NCBI GenBank assembly: GCA_964346145.1
Contig: CAYFTL010000058.1
Location: 1 to 8,020 of the forward strand
Reading direction: 5' to 3'
Source of the DNA: CAYFTL01 sp964346145
GTDB lineage: Bacteria; Bacillota; Clostridia; Christensenellales; Aristaeellaceae
DNA length: 8,020 nucleotides
In this document: one piece after another, positions 6,355-8,020 of the stretch
How the letters are laid out: each line of letters begins with the position of its first letter
How positions within the stretch are numbered: position 1 is the stretch's first letter
The notes under the pieces: model-generated
What the model was told of the DNA's origin: nothing
What the model saw: the letters and a program-made list of their open reading frames with translations, nothing else
Databases searched by the model: none
Position numbers and translations under genes: made by a program

Positions 6355-6383
6355 ATCATAGCGCGAAGCACACAAACTGTCAA
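6355..6383 (-). promoter_or_regulatory. Sigma-A promoter of the glycerol-3-phosphate operon
   Basis: On the minus strand a perfect -35 TTGACA (6383-6378) is followed after exactly 17 bases by TATGAT (6360-6355), five of six matches to the -10 consensus. Transcription should start near 6348, giving a leader of about 90 bases before the ATG at 6258. Confidence 0.85.
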
Positions 6384-6540
6384 TGCGCCAACGCACCGTG
6401 AAACAAGCAATTGGTTGTAAATATTTTTATATCTTCAAATTTAAGCAGCGACCAGCGCCAACCGCAACATAAACCCATCCCACAACCGTAAGGATGATGG
6501 CCACATCGGACATAATGCAACGGCACGCCCTAGAAAGCAA

Positions 6541-7761
6541 CTAGCCCAGCCGCTTCTGGAACAGGATTGCTCCATAAACGTTAAACCCGATGCCGAACAA
6601 CATAATTCCACTTTCCAGCCTTCGCTGCCAAGGCGCGTTTCTAAACCGAGTCTGGCGCGCAAATACAAAGAACATAGCCAGCACCAAATCACAAAGGTAA
6701 CGGGTGCCAAATTGCACGCCGCCAAAGGAACCGTGCATAAGCAACAGGAAAAAATGCGCGCACACCGTGAACCCGATTATTCCATCGACAGCCTGCATAC
6801 CCCGTGCCAGCGCCGCACACACCATGGAATAGGCAAACAAGACAAACAGGGGATTGCACAGCCAAAATGCAAAGCCGTAGGCCATGGGGAACTCCAGTCC
6901 GTTCGATGTAATCCTAGGCAGACGCCATATATTTCTCCAGTTATCTGCAATATAATAAACTGAAAACTGACCATTTTCGCGCTGTTCGGCAAATTCCGGC
7001 AAATAATTATGCCCAAATTCCAAAGGATTGGCAAACCTTGCATAGTTGTACAGCGCATAGGCCAGCGCCACCAAAGCCGGCAGCAAAACGATCGGCAACA
7101 TTTTCTTTAAATCGGCAAGCTTTGCTCCACCTACGTTCTTCCAACACATAAACAACAACGTCGGCACATACAACGCTTGAAACGGACGGCATCCCACCGC
7201 AAACGCGATGCACAATAAGCCGGCGCCCATAGATGTTTTTCGCACCGAAGAGCAAAGGTAAAAAGCCCATATCGTCAGCGCGAAACTCATAGCCTGGGCA
7301 ACGTTCCACACTCCACCCGACAATCCAAATTCGGCGAGGTTACAGCCCATCGTCAAAAATACGCCCATCAGCACTGAAAAGCTTCGGGAAACTTTATACC
7401 GCCTGCAAAGCATAAACCCGGCCGCAGCCGACAGCAATACGCAGGTAAAGGTTACCAGCTGACTCGGAGTATTCCCGCCAAAAAACAAAGTCAGCGGCAG
7501 CATGACCAAACTGGGGAAGGGCGGAAAGCTTACAAATATCTTCCCTTGGAATTTGGCCAGCTCCAGCCAAGGATAATCCTGACCCAAATCCATGTGCCCT
7601 TCGCGCCAGCGCAGCGCCTGCAACGTATAGGAGTCGTAAGGGCTGTGTTCCAGCAGATTGAAACCCAACATGCCACACATGCCTAGGTATAACCCTGCGA
7701 CGATGGCCATGGTAAGCAGCAGCGCCATCCTATCATAGTTCCTTTCGGTTCGCTTTTGCAC
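6541..7761 (-). CDS. GT-C-type glycosyltransferase-like multi-spanning membrane protein
   Basis: The protein has 406 residues. Translation starts at GTG 7761, with AAAGGAGG 7 bases upstream. About nine to eleven hydrophobic segments are visible, the first at about 12-33. The long loop after it has HSPYDSYTLQALRW and then a FQGKIFVSFPPFPSLVMLPL segment, the pattern seen in many bacterial PMT/ArnT-like (GT-C) proteins, in which an acidic residue of the first outer loop is catalytic; D43 is the candidate. Further family-like features are NPLEFGHNYLPEF (about 246-258) and FGTRYLCDLVLAM (about 350-362). Such proteins usually move a sugar from a lipid carrier onto a protein, lipid or cell-wall polymer on the outer face of the membrane; donor and acceptor cannot be told from the sequence. 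I found no terminator in the 120 bases after its stop. It shares the strand but not the promoter of the operon downstream, and has no evident functional link to it. Confidence 0.8.
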   Translation of the reverse strand: MQKRTERNYDRMALLLTMAIVAGLYLGMCGMLGFNLLEHSPYDSYTLQALRWREGHMDLGQDYPWLELAKFQGKIFVSFPPFPSLVMLPLTLFFGGNTPSQLVTFTCVLLSAAAGFMLCRRYKVSRSFSVLMGVFLTMGCNLAEFGLSGGVWNVAQAMSFALTIWAFYLCSSVRKTSMGAGLLCIAFAVGCRPFQALYVPTLLFMCWKNVGGAKLADLKKMLPIVLLPALVALAYALYNYARFANPLEFGHNYLPEFAEQRENGQFSVYYIADNWRNIWRLPRITSNGLEFPMAYGFAFWLCNPLFVLFAYSMVCAALARGMQAVDGIIGFTVCAHFFLLLMHGSFGGVQFGTRYLCDLVLAMFFVFARQTRFRNAPWQRRLESGIMLFGIGFNVYGAILFQKRLG

Positions 7762-7805
7762 TTGTCACCCTCCTTTTGAAAGTTCAATTCAAAGCAAATT
7801 GACAT

Positions 7806-7988
7806 TCATATACCTGAGCTACAGGGCATTCGTCCAACAGCTATAAAAATATGTGTTCCTGCAATTATAGAAATACCTGTAAACGCGATATGAATGAGAG
7901 AGCACGTTCGGCGAGCTATAGTGCTGTATCGCACCGATAGCAAAAGCAAGAGCGCCGAGCAGAATACAGGCCGTCTATCGTCCGACAT
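7806..7988 (-). CDS. Doubtful 60-codon ORF with two hydrophobic stretches
   Basis: An ATG at 7988 is preceded by a weak AAAGG and, further up, by TGTGCTATCAT, which could be an extended -10 element, so expression is possible. The product would have hydrophobic stretches at about 8-18 and 32-51. I recognise no family, the cysteines and arginines are scattered, and a hairpin runs through the frame. It may equally be untranslated leader of the membrane-protein gene downstream. On the minus strand a TATAAT (7869-7864), with only a poor -35 partner TTCATA, could be that gene's own promoter. Confidence 0.2.
   Translation of the reverse strand: MSDDRRPVFCSALLLLLSVRYSTIARRTCSLIHIAFTGISIIAGTHIFIAVGRMPCSSGI
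7915..7941. repeat. Hairpin in the upstream region of the membrane-protein gene
   Basis: GCTAT (7915-7919) pairs with ATAGC (7937-7941), and inside it GTGC (7921-7924) pairs with GCAC (7931-7934), with a small internal loop and a six-base end loop. There is no T tract on either side. Its role is unknown. Confidence 0.35.
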
Positions 7989-8020
7989 TTAACCTTTGTT
8001 CCCTTTTATGATAGCACATG

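Noticed and set aside
6404..6417. Imperfect palindrome (CAAGCAATTGGTTG) upstream of the operon promoter as an operator
   Set aside because: Only a short symmetric core with two mismatches; too weak to call without comparison to relatives.
6430..6540. In-frame extension after the TAG stop of the membrane protein, including a hydrophobic stretch from an ATG at 6513
   Set aside because: The protein already ends as expected for its family, and the ATG has no ribosome binding site; read-through or a separate gene is not supported.
7799..7804. TTGACA on the plus strand as a promoter
   Set aside because: No acceptable -10 element lies 16-18 bases downstream and no plus-strand gene follows in the window.

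Overview
The window looks like a chromosomal piece of an anaerobic Firmicutes (Clostridia-type) bacterium. The reasons are strong AGGAGG-type ribosome binding sites about 7 bases before ATG or GTG starts, a near-consensus sigma-A promoter, hairpin terminators with T tracts, and gene families typical of clostridia (a stand-alone MetH-activation-domain protein and a GlpA-like/FAD-oxidoreductase/DUF1667 operon). Base composition of the genes is mid-range, roughly balanced GC. No genus can be named from this sequence alone. There are no phage, IS, CRISPR, rRNA or tRNA features.

Layout. (1) 1-1692 (+): the 3' part of a long protein that enters from the left edge, with a Pro/Glu/Ala/Thr-rich linker, a large unrecognised region and a small beta-rich C-terminal domain. 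It is followed by a small hairpin, a perfect-palindrome terminator (1754-1787) and a further unexplained strong hairpin (1796-1833). (2) 1834-2412: AT-richer, gene-poor DNA holding a minus-strand remnant of a SAM-dependent methyltransferase (1963-2211) and the upstream region of the next gene. (3) 2413-3075 (+): a corrinoid/MetH-activation-domain protein with a cysteine-rich tail; its start is best placed 96 bases downstream of the longest ORF start. (4) 3105-3140: a 36-base perfect palindrome that probably ends transcription from both sides of a convergent junction. (5) 3168-6258 (-): a tightly packed three-gene operon, in transcription order a GlpA-like FAD dehydrogenase with a BFD-like Fe-S tail, an FAD/NAD-type oxidoreductase, and a DUF1667 cysteine protein. 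It has a strong sigma-A promoter (6355-6383) and a roughly 90-base leader with a hairpin, T tract and possible cre site. (6) 6541-7761 (-): a multi-spanning GT-C-type glycosyltransferase-like membrane protein, with a poorly supported 60-codon ORF and a hairpin upstream of it.

How the genes work together. The operon most likely oxidises sn-glycerol 3-phosphate to dihydroxyacetone phosphate under anaerobic conditions. The GlpA-like subunit would take the electrons, and the second flavoprotein and the DUF1667 Fe-S or thiol protein would pass them on. There is no GlpC-like membrane Fe-S subunit in the window, so the final acceptor is unknown. The leader hairpin recalls antitermination control of glycerol genes in Bacillus (GlpP), and the cre-like sequence would fit carbon catabolite repression; both are inferences. 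The MetH-activation protein would belong to corrinoid reactivation and has no visible partner here. I see no convincing wholly new system. The points most worth following are the divergent MetH-activation protein, the GlpC-less dehydrogenase operon with its leader, and the unassigned modular protein at the left edge.
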